The position numbers were made by a program, and so were the translations under genes. DNA of 64,000 bases from Vibrio ichthyoenteri ATCC 700023 (GTDB taxonomy: Bacteria > Pseudomonadota > Gammaproteobacteria > Enterobacterales > Vibrionaceae), in contig NZ_AFWF01000007.1 in assembly GCF_000222605.1 (NCBI RefSeq), positions 37,278 through 101,277 of the forward strand. The letters are read 5' to 3'. The notes below the pieces were generated by a model. The model saw only the letters and a program-made list of their open reading frames with translations, did no database searches and was not told the origin of the DNA. Within the stretch, counting starts at the first letter, position 1. Every line of letters starts with the position of its first letter. This document shows positions 20,432-30,286 of the stretch, one piece after another.

Positions 20432-20614
20432 CTAAAATTCTAAGTTTTCCAACTTATCTAAACCGATATCCATATCAAGCAGTTCTTTTTCTAAGCGACG
20501 ACGATCTTGAATTGCCTCAATTTCTCTCCATTTACGTTTAACAGGTTTTGATTTTGCTGAGCGACCTCGAGAGAAGTCCATCTCCATCATGTCATCAAAG
20601 TTTAAGCCATCCAT
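20432..20614 (-). CDS. DUF3545 family small protein
   Basis: Highly charged protein of 60 residues (MDGLNFDDMMEMDFSRG..., then KPVKRKWREIEAIQDRRRLEKELLDMD). It is probably an acidic N-terminus followed by a helical basic/acidic stretch. I recognise it as the short DUF3545 family of vibrios and relatives, function unknown. ATG at 20614 is preferred over 20659 because AGAGGTGG lies directly upstream and the family begins MDGLNFDD. It has no operon partners. Confidence 0.75.
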   Translation of the reverse strand: MDGLNFDDMMEMDFSRGRSAKSKPVKRKWREIEAIQDRRRLEKELLDMDIGLDKLENLEF

Positions 20615-21305
20615 ATGCCACCTCTGTTGTACGTTATTATTGGTTAGATTAAATACCATTGAGATTAAAGGGTATCTATGATTGATTTCTCATTTGTTGC
20701 GATCCAATGAAATTTTTATGGCTTTTTGTGCTCGAAGTACCTTTTTAGAAACTCGTTCTGTATAAAAAATGTCCATTCGTCAGTGTGCAAACGATTTATT
20801 TTAGCTATTTTTGATGTTAACTGGCTGTTTTAAGTTGGCGCGAAAATAGAGCTCAAGCTTACACATCTCCGCTCATCTTGTAGGTAACATGCAAAATGGG
20901 GGATAAATCACACTATTTTGCTGGTAAAACCAGTAGAGACAAGGCGTTAGTCTGTTTTTATGGAATGGCGTTTCTATTGATATTGATAGATTAGGCTTGT
21001 TGTTAATAGTTAATGGTGTTGTGCTGGTTTTGTGGCTGATTTGTTCTTTTTTGTGTTAACTATTAGTGAGTTTATAGTGAAAAATAACATCATAATGAAT
21101 CTTTTTGCATATTGATTTTTGCTATTCTTCACTGCATTATCCGCCCGTCAAAAATTACGTCGGTAAGTGAAACGGAAGCATGAAGCGAGTTTTACATATC
21201 TCAGTTGCCAAAAATAATACTTACACTACTAAGAATTGACACTTAGTGACGCAACTAGATGGATGGCAAGGAAGCAAGATCGACGAAACTCACTATGAGG
21301 ATGTT
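20615..21305. other. Long intergenic region before the Na+/alanine symporter
   Basis: About 690 bp with no convincing gene. It is AT-rich (especially 20960-21120) with scattered small hairpins, for example CTGGTAAAACCAG near 20921-20933. A known vibrio symporter of this family is preceded by a glycine riboswitch, but I cannot find the glycine aptamer motifs here. The length suggests regulation or a small RNA, which I cannot identify. Confidence 0.4.
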
Positions 21306-22748
21306 ATGACAGACTTAATCAATTTAATGAATGACCTGCTTTGGGGGTCGATTCTTGTTTATCTTTTAGTCGGCGTGGGCGTTTACTTCACTATCCGTCT
21401 TGGATTCATTCAGTTCCGCCATTTTGGCCACATGTTCTCAGTATTGAAGAACAGTCGTAAAGCAGACAAAGCTGGTATCTCTTCTTTCCAAGCTCTTTGT
21501 ACCAGTCTCGCTGCACGTGTTGGTACAGGTAACATGGCCGGTGTTGCTGTTGCACTAACCGCTGGTGGCCCAGGTGCTATCTTCTGGATGTGGCTAATTG
21601 CAATGCTTGGCATGGCAACGTCATTTGCCGAAAGCACGCTTGCACAGTTATACAAAACAAAAGATGACGACGGTAACTACCGTGGTGGTCCAGCTTACTA
21701 CATGGAAAAAGGTTTGGGCATGCGCTGGATGGGCGTGTTGTTCTCTATTTTCCTTATCATCGCTTTTGGCCTGGTTTTCAACGCAGTACAAGCTAACTCG
21801 ATTGCCAACGCAATGCACAACGCATTTGGTTGGGAAGATAAGTATGTTGGTATTGTGGTTGTGCTGCTTTCTGCCATTGTTATCTTTGGTGGTATCAAGC
21901 GTATTGCACGTGTCGCTGAATTGGTTGTACCGGTTATGGCAACGGCGTACCTCGCACTCGCGCTGTTTGTCATGTTTGCTAATATCGAAAAATTACCAGC
22001 AATCTTAACTTTGATCGTTAAGAGTGCATTTGGTCTGCAAGAAGCTGCTGCCGGTGGCGTGGGCTATGCGATTGCTCAAGCAATGATTAACGGCGTAAAA
22101 CGTGGCTTGTTCTCGAACGAAGCGGGTATGGGTTCTGCGCCAAACGCGGCGGCATCTGCGACACCTTATCCGCCGCACCCTGCATCACAAGGTTATGTAC
22201 AGATGCTGGGCGTGTTCATGGACACCATCGTGATCTGTTCTGCAACGGTTTCAATCATCCTGATGTCGGGTGAGTTTGTACCAGGTGGCCAAGTTACGGG
22301 TATCGAATTAACTCAAGCAGCCTTGAGCTCGCAAGTGGGTGATTGGGGTAGCATCTTTGTTGCTGTTGCGATCTTCTTCTTTGCCTTTACATCGATTATT
22401 GCCAACTACTCGTACGCAGAAACGAACTTGATCTTCCTAGAGCATAACCACAAGGCCGGTCTAGGTATCTTCCGTGTGATCGTACTTGGCATGGTAATGT
22501 TCGGTGCACTCGCGTCACTACCAGTGGTATGGGCTCTAGCTGATGTGTCTATGGGTCTTATGGCAATAGTTAACTTGGTGGCGATTATCTTGTTGTCAGG
22601 CATCGTGATTAAACTGGCTAAAGACTACAACCGTCAGTTAAAAGAAGGCAAATTGCCAACGTTTGATGCGAATGATTACCCAGAGCTGAAGTCTCAGCTT
22701 GAAGAAGGTATCTGGTACACAAACGATAAAAGTGACACAAAAGACTAA
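21306..22748 (+). CDS. Na+/alanine (AGCS family) amino-acid symporter
   Basis: Inner-membrane carrier of 480 residues with about 11 transmembrane helices that uses the sodium gradient to import alanine or glycine. AGCS signatures are ARVGTGNMAGVAVALTAGGPGA near the N-terminus and GLFSNEAGMGSAPNAAA near residue 270. The start is ATG at 21306, with GAGG 5 bp upstream; an in-frame start at 21246 would add 20 residues with no membrane character. The substrate is inferred from family. It is followed by a strong terminator. Confidence 0.92.
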   Translation: MTDLINLMNDLLWGSILVYLLVGVGVYFTIRLGFIQFRHFGHMFSVLKNSRKADKAGISSFQALCTSLAARVGTGNMAGVAVALTAGGPGAIFWMWLIAMLGMATSFAESTLAQLYKTKDDDGNYRGGPAYYMEKGLGMRWMGVLFSIFLIIAFGLVFNAVQANSIANAMHNAFGWEDKYVGIVVVLLSAIVIFGGIKRIARVAELVVPVMATAYLALALFVMFANIEKLPAILTLIVKSAFGLQEAAAGGVGYAIAQAMINGVKRGLFSNEAGMGSAPNAAASATPYPPHPASQGYVQMLGVFMDTIVICSATVSIILMSGEFVPGGQVTGIELTQAALSSQVGDWGSIFVAVAIFFFAFTSIIANYSYAETNLIFLEHNHKAGLGIFRVIVLGMVMFGALASLPVVWALADVSMGLMAIVNLVAIILLSGIVIKLAKDYNRQLKEGKLPTFDANDYPELKSQLEEGIWYTNDKSDTKD

Positions 22749-22787
22749 TTTCATCGTTATAGATTTGAACGATTAAATCGATACATA

Positions 22788-22817
22788 AAGCCATGCAGAC
22801 ATTGCATGGCTTTTTTT
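22788..22817 (+). terminator. Terminator after the symporter gene
   Basis: Stem AAGCCATGCA / TGCATGGCTT with a GACAT loop and a T7 tail, about 40 bp after the stop. Confidence 0.92.
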
Positions 22818-22856
22818 GTACTCTAAGAAGCTGATGATAAATGGAAGAGTAAAGTC

Positions 22857-23630
22857 ATGCTGATTGTTGTTTCCCCTGCCAAGACCTTAGATTATGAATC
22901 GCCACTGGCGACCGAAAAGTTCACCCAGCCGGAGTTGGTTGAGTACTCTAAGCAGTTGATAGATGTATGTCGTAAGTTGACGCCTGCAGATGTCGCGAGC
23001 TTGATGAAGGTGAGCGATAAAATTGCCGATTTGAATGTGGGTCGCTTCCAAGAGTGGAATGAGACGTTTACGCCCCATAACGCCCGTCAGGCTATTTTAG
23101 CGTTTAAAGGCGATGTCTATACGGGGTTAGATGCTCAAACGCTGTCAGAAGACGATTTCGACTACGCACAGCAACATTTGCGCATGCTGTCTGGCTTATA
23201 TGGTTTACTCAAGCCGCTAGACCTCATGCAACCCTACCGCCTTGAGATGGGAACCAAGCTTGCCAATGATAATGGCAGTAACTTGTATCAGTTCTGGGGA
23301 AATGTGATCACTGACAAGCTCAACCAAGCGATCAGCGAGCAAGGTGACAATGTGCTGATCAATCTAGCGTCTAATGAATATTTTAAAGCGGTGAAACCAA
23401 AGGCGCTTGATGCACAGGTGATTACGCCAATCTTTAAAGATTGTAAAAATGGTCAGTTTAAAGTGATTAGCTTTTACGCGAAAAAAGCGCGTGGCATGAT
23501 GGCGCGCTATATTATCGAGAATCGCATCTCAAGTGTTGCGGATCTGACTCAATTTGATGTGGCGGGTTATTACTTTGTCGAAGAAGAGTCAACGCCAACG
23601 GAGTTGATGTTTAAGCGCGCAGAGCAATAA
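22857..23630 (+). CDS. yaaA: Peroxide stress protein YaaA (DUF328)
   Basis: Cytoplasmic protein of 257 residues, matching E. coli YaaA (258). It begins [15 protein letters not shown], and has LNGL-type motif [23 protein letters not shown] and the C-terminal [15 protein letters not shown]. In E. coli YaaA is induced by OxyR and lowers free iron, limiting Fenton damage, and the fold binds DNA. It is upstream of a 50-residue gene and yjjV on the same strand, probably one operon (19-bp gap). Confidence 0.95.
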   Translation: MLIVVSPAKTLDYESPLATEKFTQPELVEYSKQLIDVCRKLTPADVASLMKVSDKIADLNVGRFQEWNETFTPHNARQAILAFKGDVYTGLDAQTLSEDDFDYAQQHLRMLSGLYGLLKPLDLMQPYRLEMGTKLANDNGSNLYQFWGNVITDKLNQAISEQGDNVLINLASNEYFKAVKPKALDAQVITPIFKDCKNGQFKVISFYAKKARGMMARYIIENRISSVADLTQFDVAGYYFVEEESTPTELMFKRAEQ

Positions 23631-23649
23631 AAGTAAATAAGGATAAGTT

Positions 23650-23802
23650 ATGTGGACTTGGTTTAAGCGCTGGTTAAAAAAGTATGATCAATGGTGCTTG
23701 TCGATGGGGCTAACCCCAGAGAATAAGCGCAGTTGCGTCGCTTACCGTGCGGAGCCAAGCGCACAAGAACAATCCAAACACTCCTCTAAGGCGCAGCGGT
23801 AA
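23650..23802 (+). CDS. Small DUF5363-like protein
   Basis: ORF of 50 codons (MWTWFKRWLKKYDQWC..., then LTPENKRSCVAYRAEP) with AAGGA upstream of the ATG. It sits between yaaA and yjjV and overlaps the yjjV start by one base (TAATG). Tryptophan/lysine-rich N-terminus followed by a polar tail. I recall a conserved short family (DUF5363) with the WCxxMGLTPENKRSCV pattern in vibrios and Pasteurellaceae. Function is unknown; the overlap suggests translational coupling to yjjV. Confidence 0.75.
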   Translation: MWTWFKRWLKKYDQWCLSMGLTPENKRSCVAYRAEPSAQEQSKHSSKAQR

Positions 23803-24575
23803 TGCGCCTTTTTGATACCCATTGCCATCTAGATTTTGCCCCTTTTGAATCAGATGTTGAGCAACATATTCAGCTCGCGCAACAAGCGGGTGTTGAGCGG
23901 TTACTCTTACCCGCAACGGGGAGAGAAAACTGGTCACGTCTAGAATCGCTTAGTCAGCAGTTTTCATCACTTTATTACGCAATGGGCTTTCACCCTTACT
24001 TTCTCGCTCAGCAGTCACTCGGTGACATCGCTATTTTGGACGCGAAAATTGCCACTCGTGATTCACGTTGTGTCGCAATTGGTGAGTGTGGTTTGGATGC
24101 GATGGTGGATGTGCCAATGGCCTTGCAAGAGGCCTTTTTCATTGCTCAGGTGGAATTGGCACAACAGGCTCAATTACCACTGATTCTCCATGGACGAAAA
24201 ACCCACAATCGGCTGATCCAATTGCTCAAACAATCACGCTTTGCATATGGTGGTATCTTGCATGGTTTTTCGGGTAGCTACCAGCAAGCAAAACAGTTTG
24301 TTGATTTGGGCTTTTATCTTGGTGTCGGAGGCGTGATTACCTATCCACGCGCCAATAAAACGCGTCAAGCTGTGGCGCAATTACCGCTTTCGTCTTTGGT
24401 GTTAGAAACCGACGCACCTGATATGCCATTAATGGGTTATCAAGGCGAATCGAATCATCCCAAACGTTTGCCTCTGATTTTAGAGCAACTGGCTCAATTG
24501 CAGAAAAAAGATAGGCAAACGGTTGCTAATAACGTTTGGTATAATAGCAATTTGGCCCTGAAAATTTGTGAATAA
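23802..24575 (+). CDS. yjjV: TatD-family metal-dependent hydrolase YjjV
   Basis: Protein of 257 residues with a TIM-barrel amidohydrolase fold. Metal ligands are visible in FDTHCHLD, AIGECGLD, LILHGRKTH, GILHGFSGS and LVLETDAPDMP. TatD proteins are Mg2+-dependent 3'-5' DNA exonucleases/deoxyribonucleases; YjjV is a less studied paralogue. In E. coli yjjV also lies just upstream of the deo genes, as here (nupC-deoCABD follow). Confidence 0.93.
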   Translation: MRLFDTHCHLDFAPFESDVEQHIQLAQQAGVERLLLPATGRENWSRLESLSQQFSSLYYAMGFHPYFLAQQSLGDIAILDAKIATRDSRCVAIGECGLDAMVDVPMALQEAFFIAQVELAQQAQLPLILHGRKTHNRLIQLLKQSRFAYGGILHGFSGSYQQAKQFVDLGFYLGVGGVITYPRANKTRQAVAQLPLSSLVLETDAPDMPLMGYQGESNHPKRLPLILEQLAQLQKKDRQTVANNVWYNSNLALKICE

Positions 24576-24619
24576 ATTCTAAATTGTTTGTACGACTTGT
24601 GAATTTTACAGCTTTGATT

Positions 24620-24635
24620 GTTGATCTTGATCACA
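24620..24635 (+). promoter_or_regulatory. CRP-like site (distal) upstream of nupC
   Basis: GTTGATCTTGATCACA fits TGTGA-N6-TCACA with an intact right half and a degenerate left half. Its centre is about 93 bp upstream of the start predicted from the -10 at 24709-24714. Confidence 0.55.
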
Positions 24636-24671
24636 CTTATGATTGAACAATGGCTGAATCTTATAAGAAAG

Positions 24672-24687
24672 TGTGAGGGGCGCATTA
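24672..24687 (+). promoter_or_regulatory. CRP-like half-site (proximal) upstream of nupC
   Basis: TGTGAGGGGCGCATTA has a perfect left CRP half and a poor right half. It is centred near -41 relative to the predicted start, the class II activator position, and 52 bp from the distal site. Confidence 0.45.
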
Positions 24688-24708
24688 CTTTATCATAGGT
24701 GGGATGAG

Positions 24709-24714
24709 TATAAT
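24709..24714 (+). promoter_or_regulatory. -10 element of nupC promoter
   Basis: Perfect TATAAT hexamer with no good -35 at the right distance, as expected for an activator-dependent promoter. Start predicted near 24721, giving a leader of about 60 nt. Confidence 0.55.
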
Positions 24715-24779
24715 TGCCCCGCTTTTTGAGCTCCATTTTGTAACACGCCAACAAATAACTTATAAGGAAGTCATAAACT

Positions 24780-26084
24780 ATGAGCCTGTTTATGAGCCTA
24801 GTCGGTATGGTAGTGCTTCTTGCTATTGCATTTGCATTCTCATCTAACCGCAAAGCTATCAATTTTAGAACTGTGGGTGGCGCTTTTGCTATCCAATTTA
24901 TCCTTGGTGCATTTGTACTGTACGTACCATGGGGCCGTGACCTATTAAACGGTTTTTCACAAGGGGTTTCTAACGTTATCAACTATGGTAACGCAGGTAC
25001 CGACTTCCTATTCGGCGGTCTTGTTTCTGGCAAGATGTTCGAACTATTCGGCGGCGGCGGTTTCATCTTCGCATTCCGCGTACTTCCAACGCTAATTTTC
25101 TTCTCTGCACTGATTTCGGTTCTTTACTACATCGGCGTTATGCAGTGGGTTATCCGCATTCTTGGTGGCGCACTACAAAAAGCGCTTGGCACTTCTCGTG
25201 CTGAATCAATGTCTGCAGCGGCTAACATTTTCGTAGGTCAAACTGAAGCACCACTAGTGGTTCGTCCGTTTGTTCCTAAGATGACGCAATCTGAACTATT
25301 CGCAGTAATGTGTGGTGGTCTAGCATCAGTTGCTGGTGGTGTACTAGCAGGTTACGCGCAAATGGGCGTGCCACTAGAGTACCTAGTAGCAGCATCGTTC
25401 ATGGCGGCTCCGGGTGGTCTACTATTTGCTAAGATCCTTTACCCAGAAGTTGATAAGCCTCAAGAAGACATCCAAGAAGCGATGGACGGCGGCGACGACA
25501 AACCTGCCAACGTTATTGACGCAGCAGCAGGCGGCGCAGCAGCAGGTCTACAACTAGCACTTAACGTTGGTGCAATGCTAATCGCATTCGTAGGCCTAAT
25601 CGCGCTAATCAACGGTATGCTTGGTGGTATCGGTGGTTGGTTCGGTATGCCTGAACTGACGCTAGAATTGATTCTAGGTTACGCGTTCTCGCCACTAGCA
25701 TTCCTAATCGGTGTGCCAATGGACGAAGCAATCTTTGCGGGTTCATTCATCGGTCAAAAACTGGTTGTGAACGAATTCGTTGCTTACCTAAACTTCACTC
25801 CATACATCCCTCACCTTGTTGACGGTGTATTGGTTGCTGATGCGGTAGTTCCAGCGACTGGCGAAATCATGTCGCCGAAGACAATGGCTATCATCTCATT
25901 TGCACTTTGTGGTTTCGCGAACCTTTCATCTATCGCAATTCTACTAGGTGGCCTAGGTTCTCTAGCACCAAGCCGTCGTAGCGACATCGCACGCATGGGT
26001 GTTAAAGCGGTACTTGCGGGTACGCTATCTAACCTTATGGCAGCAACAATTGCAGGTTTCTGTCTAACACTATCAAGCATGTAA
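24780..26084 (+). CDS. nupC: Concentrative nucleoside transporter NupC (CNT family)
   Basis: Sodium/proton-coupled nucleoside importer of 434 residues, close to the structurally known V. cholerae CNT. The nucleoside-binding set is conserved: GQTEAP (Q154, T155, E156), NEFVAY (N331, E332) and CGFANLSS (N381, S384). Two oddities: the loop between NEFVAY and the next helix is about 13 residues longer than in the V. cholerae protein as I recall it, and the usual PWNE/PWSE motif reads PMDE (313-316). AGGAAG precedes the ATG. Upstream of deoCABD, it supplies their substrates. Confidence 0.95.
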   Translation: MSLFMSLVGMVVLLAIAFAFSSNRKAINFRTVGGAFAIQFILGAFVLYVPWGRDLLNGFSQGVSNVINYGNAGTDFLFGGLVSGKMFELFGGGGFIFAFRVLPTLIFFSALISVLYYIGVMQWVIRILGGALQKALGTSRAESMSAAANIFVGQTEAPLVVRPFVPKMTQSELFAVMCGGLASVAGGVLAGYAQMGVPLEYLVAASFMAAPGGLLFAKILYPEVDKPQEDIQEAMDGGDDKPANVIDAAAGGAAAGLQLALNVGAMLIAFVGLIALINGMLGGIGGWFGMPELTLELILGYAFSPLAFLIGVPMDEAIFAGSFIGQKLVVNEFVAYLNFTPYIPHLVDGVLVADAVVPATGEIMSPKTMAIISFALCGFANLSSIAILLGGLGSLAPSRRSDIARMGVKAVLAGTLSNLMAATIAGFCLTLSSM

Positions 26085-26118
26085 TAAGCGCTCGATAATA
26101 TAGACGTCACTTGAAACA

Positions 26119-26156
26119 ATACCCTGGAGCAAGAGATTGCTGCAGGGTATTTTTTT
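26119..26156 (+). terminator. Terminator after nupC
   Basis: Stem ATACCCTG / CAGGGTAT with an inner AGCAA..TTGCT extension and a T7 tail. It separates nupC from deoC, so deoC needs its own promoter. Confidence 0.88.
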
Positions 26157-26609
26157 GCTTGAATATTGACGGTCATGTTTAGCGGTGCTTTTCACCTCAG
26201 TCATGCACTAAAGTTCGAGCTAACTTTTTTGAGATACAAACCGTTTGCGTTCTTTTTGTTGCTACAGTTTTGCGGTGAATGTCGATAATGTAGAGCCATC
26301 AATGCAATGTGAGTTGAAATGAATTCGACTAAGCAATGAATTTTGACTGGTCAGCAAATCAATGCTCTCCAGCGGCATATAGCGCAAGCGTTTTTGCGCA
26401 CGATATGATATTAAAGACACCGCAATCATAGATTGTTGTGCCATAGGCCAAACTGGTACTGTGCGGTGACAGGGATAGCAATTGGGGCAGATTCGCTATT
26501 TGCCACGAGTCTTCAAGGAACCAAGTCCGTTCATCAATAACTGCGTTCTCAACCTATACTATTTAAGGCAAGAAGCAGTCACATTTTTGAATACTTATCG
26601 GAGATAGAA
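26157..26609. other. Intergenic region nupC-deoC
   Basis: About 450 bp. A -10-like TATACT at 26555-26560 lies about 50 bp before deoC, with no clear -35. No obvious CRP or CytR site is seen. A 60-codon frame on the minus strand (26262-26444) has no recognisable domain or ribosome site and is not called. Confidence 0.4.
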
Positions 26610-27389
26610 ATGAGCGATTTAAAAGCAGCAGCGTTACGTGCACTTCAACTAATGGATCTAACGACGCTAAATGATGACGACACAGATGCAAAAGTAATTT
26701 CACTTTGTCATGACGCGAAAACAGCGGTTGGCAATACGGCTGCGATCTGTATCTACCCTCGCTTTATTCCTATTGCTAAGAAGACACTTCGCGAACAAGG
26801 TACACCAAATGTACGTATCGCAACGGTAACCAACTTCCCACACGGTAACGATGATATCGATATCGCGGTTGCAGAAACCAAAGCGGCCGTGGCTTACGGT
26901 GCAGATGAAGTTGACGTTGTATTCCCTTACCGTGCACTTATTGCGGGTAATGCGGAAGTGGGCGCTGAGCTGGTTAAGCAATGTAAAGCGGCATGTGGCG
27001 ATAGCGTGCTACTGAAAGTGATCATCGAAACAGGTGAGCTAAAAGAAGAAGCGCTAATCAAGCAAGCTTCTCAAATCTGTATTGAAGCGGGTGCTGACTT
27101 TATCAAAACCTCTACAGGTAAAGTGCCAGTAAACGCGACGCCAGAATTCGCACGTATGATGCTAGAAGTGATTCGTGATATGGGCGTTGCTGAGACTGTT
27201 GGTTTTAAACCAGCGGGTGGTGTACGTACAGCTGAAGATGCAGCGGCTTACCTTGCAATGGCTGACGACATTCTTGGTGACAACTGGGTTGATGCTCGCC
27301 ACTACCGTTTTGGTGCATCAAGCCTACTAACAAGCCTACTAAATACATTAGAAGTGACAGACGAAACTGCTGACCCAGCAGCGTACTAA
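26610..27389 (+). CDS. deoC: Deoxyribose-phosphate aldolase DeoC
   Basis: Class I aldolase of 259 residues cleaving 2-deoxyribose-5-phosphate into acetaldehyde and glyceraldehyde-3-phosphate. The Schiff-base lysine is in DFIKTSTGK, and the second catalytic lysine in GFKPAGGVR. Length matches the E. coli enzyme (259). A GGAGA ribosome site precedes the ATG. It is the first gene of deoCABD and the last step of deoxynucleoside breakdown. Confidence 0.98.
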   Translation: MSDLKAAALRALQLMDLTTLNDDDTDAKVISLCHDAKTAVGNTAAICIYPRFIPIAKKTLREQGTPNVRIATVTNFPHGNDDIDIAVAETKAAVAYGADEVDVVFPYRALIAGNAEVGAELVKQCKAACGDSVLLKVIIETGELKEEALIKQASQICIEAGADFIKTSTGKVPVNATPEFARMMLEVIRDMGVAETVGFKPAGGVRTAEDAAAYLAMADDILGDNWVDARHYRFGASSLLTSLLNTLEVTDETADPAAY

Positions 27390-27430
27390 TCTCTTCGTCA
27401 TATTTGAAGCTGCAGCGTTGTTTGCTGCAT

Positions 27431-27486
27431 AAATTCGCTCTAATCACATAGTTATCTATGCTCATAGAGCGAATTTACTAGCTGCC
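27431..27486. repeat. Nested inverted repeat between deoC and deoA
   Basis: Outer arms AAATTCGCTCTA (27431-27442) and TAGAGCGAATTT (27475-27486) are a perfect 12-bp match, and the interior holds a second hairpin CATAG-TTAT-CTATG. There is no T-run after it. It could stabilise or process the deo transcript or partly separate deoC from deoAB. Confidence 0.75.
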
Positions 27487-27616
27487 TAGCTGCCGCTCCA
27501 ACTATTTAGAAGATGGTGTAAAAATTCTGTCTGTTTGATGAAGTGGTGCTAGCCATCACTTCAATCTCTACCTCTATTCCCTACAACCATAACTCGCACG
27601 AGTATGGGAGGAACTA

Positions 27617-28945
27617 ATGTACTTACCTCAAGAGATCATTCGTAAAAAACGCGACGGCGAAGTGCTGACCAGCGACGAGATCAACTTCTTTATTCAAGGC
27701 GTAGCAAACAATACTGTTTCTGAAGGTCAGATTGCTGCGTTTGCGATGACGATTTTCTTCAATGAAATGACGATGCCAGAGCGTATTGCCCTAACGTGCG
27801 CAATGCGTGATTCAGGCATGGTCATCGATTGGAGCCACATGAACTTCGGTGGCCCGATTGTTGATAAACATTCAACCGGTGGCGTGGGTGACGTAACTTC
27901 TCTAATGCTTGGCCCTATGGTGGCAGCATGCGGTGGTTTCGTACCGATGATCTCTGGACGTGGTTTAGGCCACACAGGTGGTACGCTCGATAAACTTGAA
28001 GCGATCCCTGGCTACAACATTACTCCAAGCAATGAGGTCTTTGGTCAAGTGACTAAAGACGCCGGTGTGGCGATCATCGGTCAGACGGGCGATCTTGCTC
28101 CAGCGGATAAGCGTGTATACGCAACGCGTGATATTACCGCAACCGTGGATAATATCTCACTGATCACCGCGTCAATTCTGTCTAAGAAACTGGCTGCAGG
28201 TCTTGAGTCACTGGTGATGGATGTCAAAGTCGGTTCAGGCGCCTTTATGCCAACTTACCAAGCATCAGAAGAGCTGGCAAAATCAATCGTGGCCGTTGCC
28301 AATGGCGCAGGCACAAAAAACACCGCCATCCTGACTGATATGAACCAAGTACTGGCTTCATCTGCGGGCAACGCGGTTGAAGTGCGCGAAGCGGTGCGCT
28401 TCTTAACCGGTGAATACCGTAACCCTCGTTTGCTCGAAGTGACATTGGCATCTTGTGCGGAAATGTTGGTGTTGGCTAAGCTGGCGAAAGACAGCGAAGA
28501 AGCGAATGCCAAGCTGATGGAAGTACTGGATAACGGCAAAGCGGCAGAGTGTTTTGGCAAGATGGTAGCAGGCCTTGGTGGCCCGGCAGACTTTGTTGCT
28601 AACTACGACAACTATTTAGAAAAAGCGCAGATCATCAAGCCAGTGTTTGCTGAGCAAAATGGTGTGGTTTCTGCGATGGATACCCGTGCGATTGGTATGG
28701 CAGTGGTTTCTATGGGCGGTGGTCGCCGTGTGGCGACAGATGAAATCGACTACGCGGTTGGTTTTGACCAGTTCATCCGCTTAGGTGAAGTCGCTGATGC
28801 GAATACACCACTGGCAATGATTCACGCTCGCTCAGAAGAGCAGTGGCAAGAAGCGGCCAAAGCACTGCGCAATGCGATTCAAATTGGTGGTGAGTACACC
28901 CCAACGCCAAACGTATATTGTCAAATTCGCGCTGAAGACGTTTAA
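27617..28945 (+). CDS. deoA: Thymidine phosphorylase DeoA
   Basis: Pyrimidine-nucleoside phosphorylase of 442 residues converting thymidine and phosphate to thymine and deoxyribose-1-phosphate. It has the family signature [15 protein letters not shown] and the phosphate-binding [10 protein letters not shown]. Length matches E. coli DeoA (440). GGAGG precedes the ATG. The 227-bp gap after deoC contains the nested inverted repeat; cotranscription is likely. Confidence 0.98.
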   Translation: MYLPQEIIRKKRDGEVLTSDEINFFIQGVANNTVSEGQIAAFAMTIFFNEMTMPERIALTCAMRDSGMVIDWSHMNFGGPIVDKHSTGGVGDVTSLMLGPMVAACGGFVPMISGRGLGHTGGTLDKLEAIPGYNITPSNEVFGQVTKDAGVAIIGQTGDLAPADKRVYATRDITATVDNISLITASILSKKLAAGLESLVMDVKVGSGAFMPTYQASEELAKSIVAVANGAGTKNTAILTDMNQVLASSAGNAVEVREAVRFLTGEYRNPRLLEVTLASCAEMLVLAKLAKDSEEANAKLMEVLDNGKAAECFGKMVAGLGGPADFVANYDNYLEKAQIIKPVFAEQNGVVSAMDTRAIGMAVVSMGGGRRVATDEIDYAVGFDQFIRLGEVADANTPLAMIHARSEEQWQEAAKALRNAIQIGGEYTPTPNVYCQIRAEDV

Positions 28946-29002
28946 ACTTAATTAAGGCCTACTTAATAATAACGAATTCCAAGTGGGCCTGAGGAACGAG
29001 TA

Positions 29003-30223
29003 ATGAAAAGAGCATTTATTTTAGTCCTAGACTCATTTGGTATTGGTGAGACTGCAGATGCTGCGCAGTTTGGTGATGTTGGCGCAGATACCATGGGTCA
29101 TATTGCTGAGCAATGTGCCAAAGGTTTAGCTGATAACGCCGATCGCAGTGGCGCATTGAAACTGCCAAACTTGTCTAAGCTTGGTTTGGCGATGGCGCAC
29201 AAAGAATCGACCGGTCATTTTGCTGCTGGCCTTGAGGCTGACGTCGAAATTATTGGTGCTTACGGCCATGCGGCTGAGCTCTCTTCTGGTAAAGATACTC
29301 CATCTGGTCACTGGGAAATTGCCGGTGTACCAGTGCTATTTGATTGGGGCTACTTTACCGATAAGAGCAATAGCTTCCCGAAAGAGCTAACGGATCGAAT
29401 TCTTGCGCGTGCTGGCCTAGAAGATTACCTCGGTAACTGCCATGCATCAGGCACACAAGTGCTGGATGATCTTGGCGAAGAGCACATGAAAACTGGCTTG
29501 CCAATTTTCTACACCTCGGCGGATTCGGTATTCCAGATTGCCTGTCATGAAGAGACTTTCGGTTTGGATCGTCTGCTTGAGCTGTGCCAGATTGCTCGTG
29601 AAGAATTAGCGGATTACAACATTGGCCGTGTTATCGCTCGTCCATTCATTGGCCCAGGTAAAGGTCAGTTTGAACGCACTGGTAACCGCCGTGATTTGTC
29701 GGTTGAGCCACCGGCAACAACCGTATTGCAAAAACTGGTTGAAGAGAAGCAAGGCCACGTGGTGTCTATTGGTAAGATTGCAGATATCTACGCCAACTGT
29801 GGTATCAGCAAAAAAGTCAAAGCGACCGGTATCCCTGCGCTATTTGAAGCGACGCTAGAGCAGATTAAGCAAGCAGGTGACAACACGATTGTCTTCACTA
29901 ACTTTGTTGATTTTGACTCTGCTTACGGTCACCGCCGTGACGTCGCGGGTTACGCCGCTGCGCTAGAATATTTCGATGGTCGCATCAACGAAGTTCTAGA
30001 ATTGATGCAAGAAGATGACATCCTGATCCTGACTGCTGATCACGGTTGCGATCCAACGTGGCAAGGTACTGATCATACTCGTGAGCACATTCCAGTGATT
30101 GTCTATGGTCACAAGGTTCCTGCCGGCTCATTAGGCTTGCGTGACACCTTTGCTGACATAGGTCAGTCGCTTGCTGGCTATTTTGCTACATCTCCGATGG
30201 ATTATGGCAAAAGCTTCTTGTAA
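29003..30223 (+). CDS. deoB: Phosphopentomutase DeoB
   Basis: Mn2+-dependent mutase of the alkaline phosphatase superfamily, 406 residues, interconverting (deoxy)ribose-1- and -5-phosphate, the link between the phosphorylases and DeoC. Metal-binding motifs are [11 protein letters not shown] at the N-terminus and [19 protein letters not shown] at the C-terminus. A GAGGAACGAG ribosome site lies upstream; 57 bp separates it from deoA. Confidence 0.98.
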   Translation: MKRAFILVLDSFGIGETADAAQFGDVGADTMGHIAEQCAKGLADNADRSGALKLPNLSKLGLAMAHKESTGHFAAGLEADVEIIGAYGHAAELSSGKDTPSGHWEIAGVPVLFDWGYFTDKSNSFPKELTDRILARAGLEDYLGNCHASGTQVLDDLGEEHMKTGLPIFYTSADSVFQIACHEETFGLDRLLELCQIAREELADYNIGRVIARPFIGPGKGQFERTGNRRDLSVEPPATTVLQKLVEEKQGHVVSIGKIADIYANCGISKKVKATGIPALFEATLEQIKQAGDNTIVFTNFVDFDSAYGHRRDVAGYAAALEYFDGRINEVLELMQEDDILILTADHGCDPTWQGTDHTREHIPVIVYGHKVPAGSLGLRDTFADIGQSLAGYFATSPMDYGKSFL

Positions 30224-30286
30224 ATTACTTAATGGCGTTGCGGATAGTCGTAACGCCTTACTTATATTTTGAAAAGGAATACACAA

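Noticed and set aside
20855-20960. Glycine riboswitch before the symporter
   Set aside because: The conserved aptamer segments and the tandem arrangement are not present.
26262-26444. 60-codon minus-strand frame between nupC and deoC
   Set aside because: No ribosome site, no domain, and it lies in the deoC upstream region; kept as a remark only.
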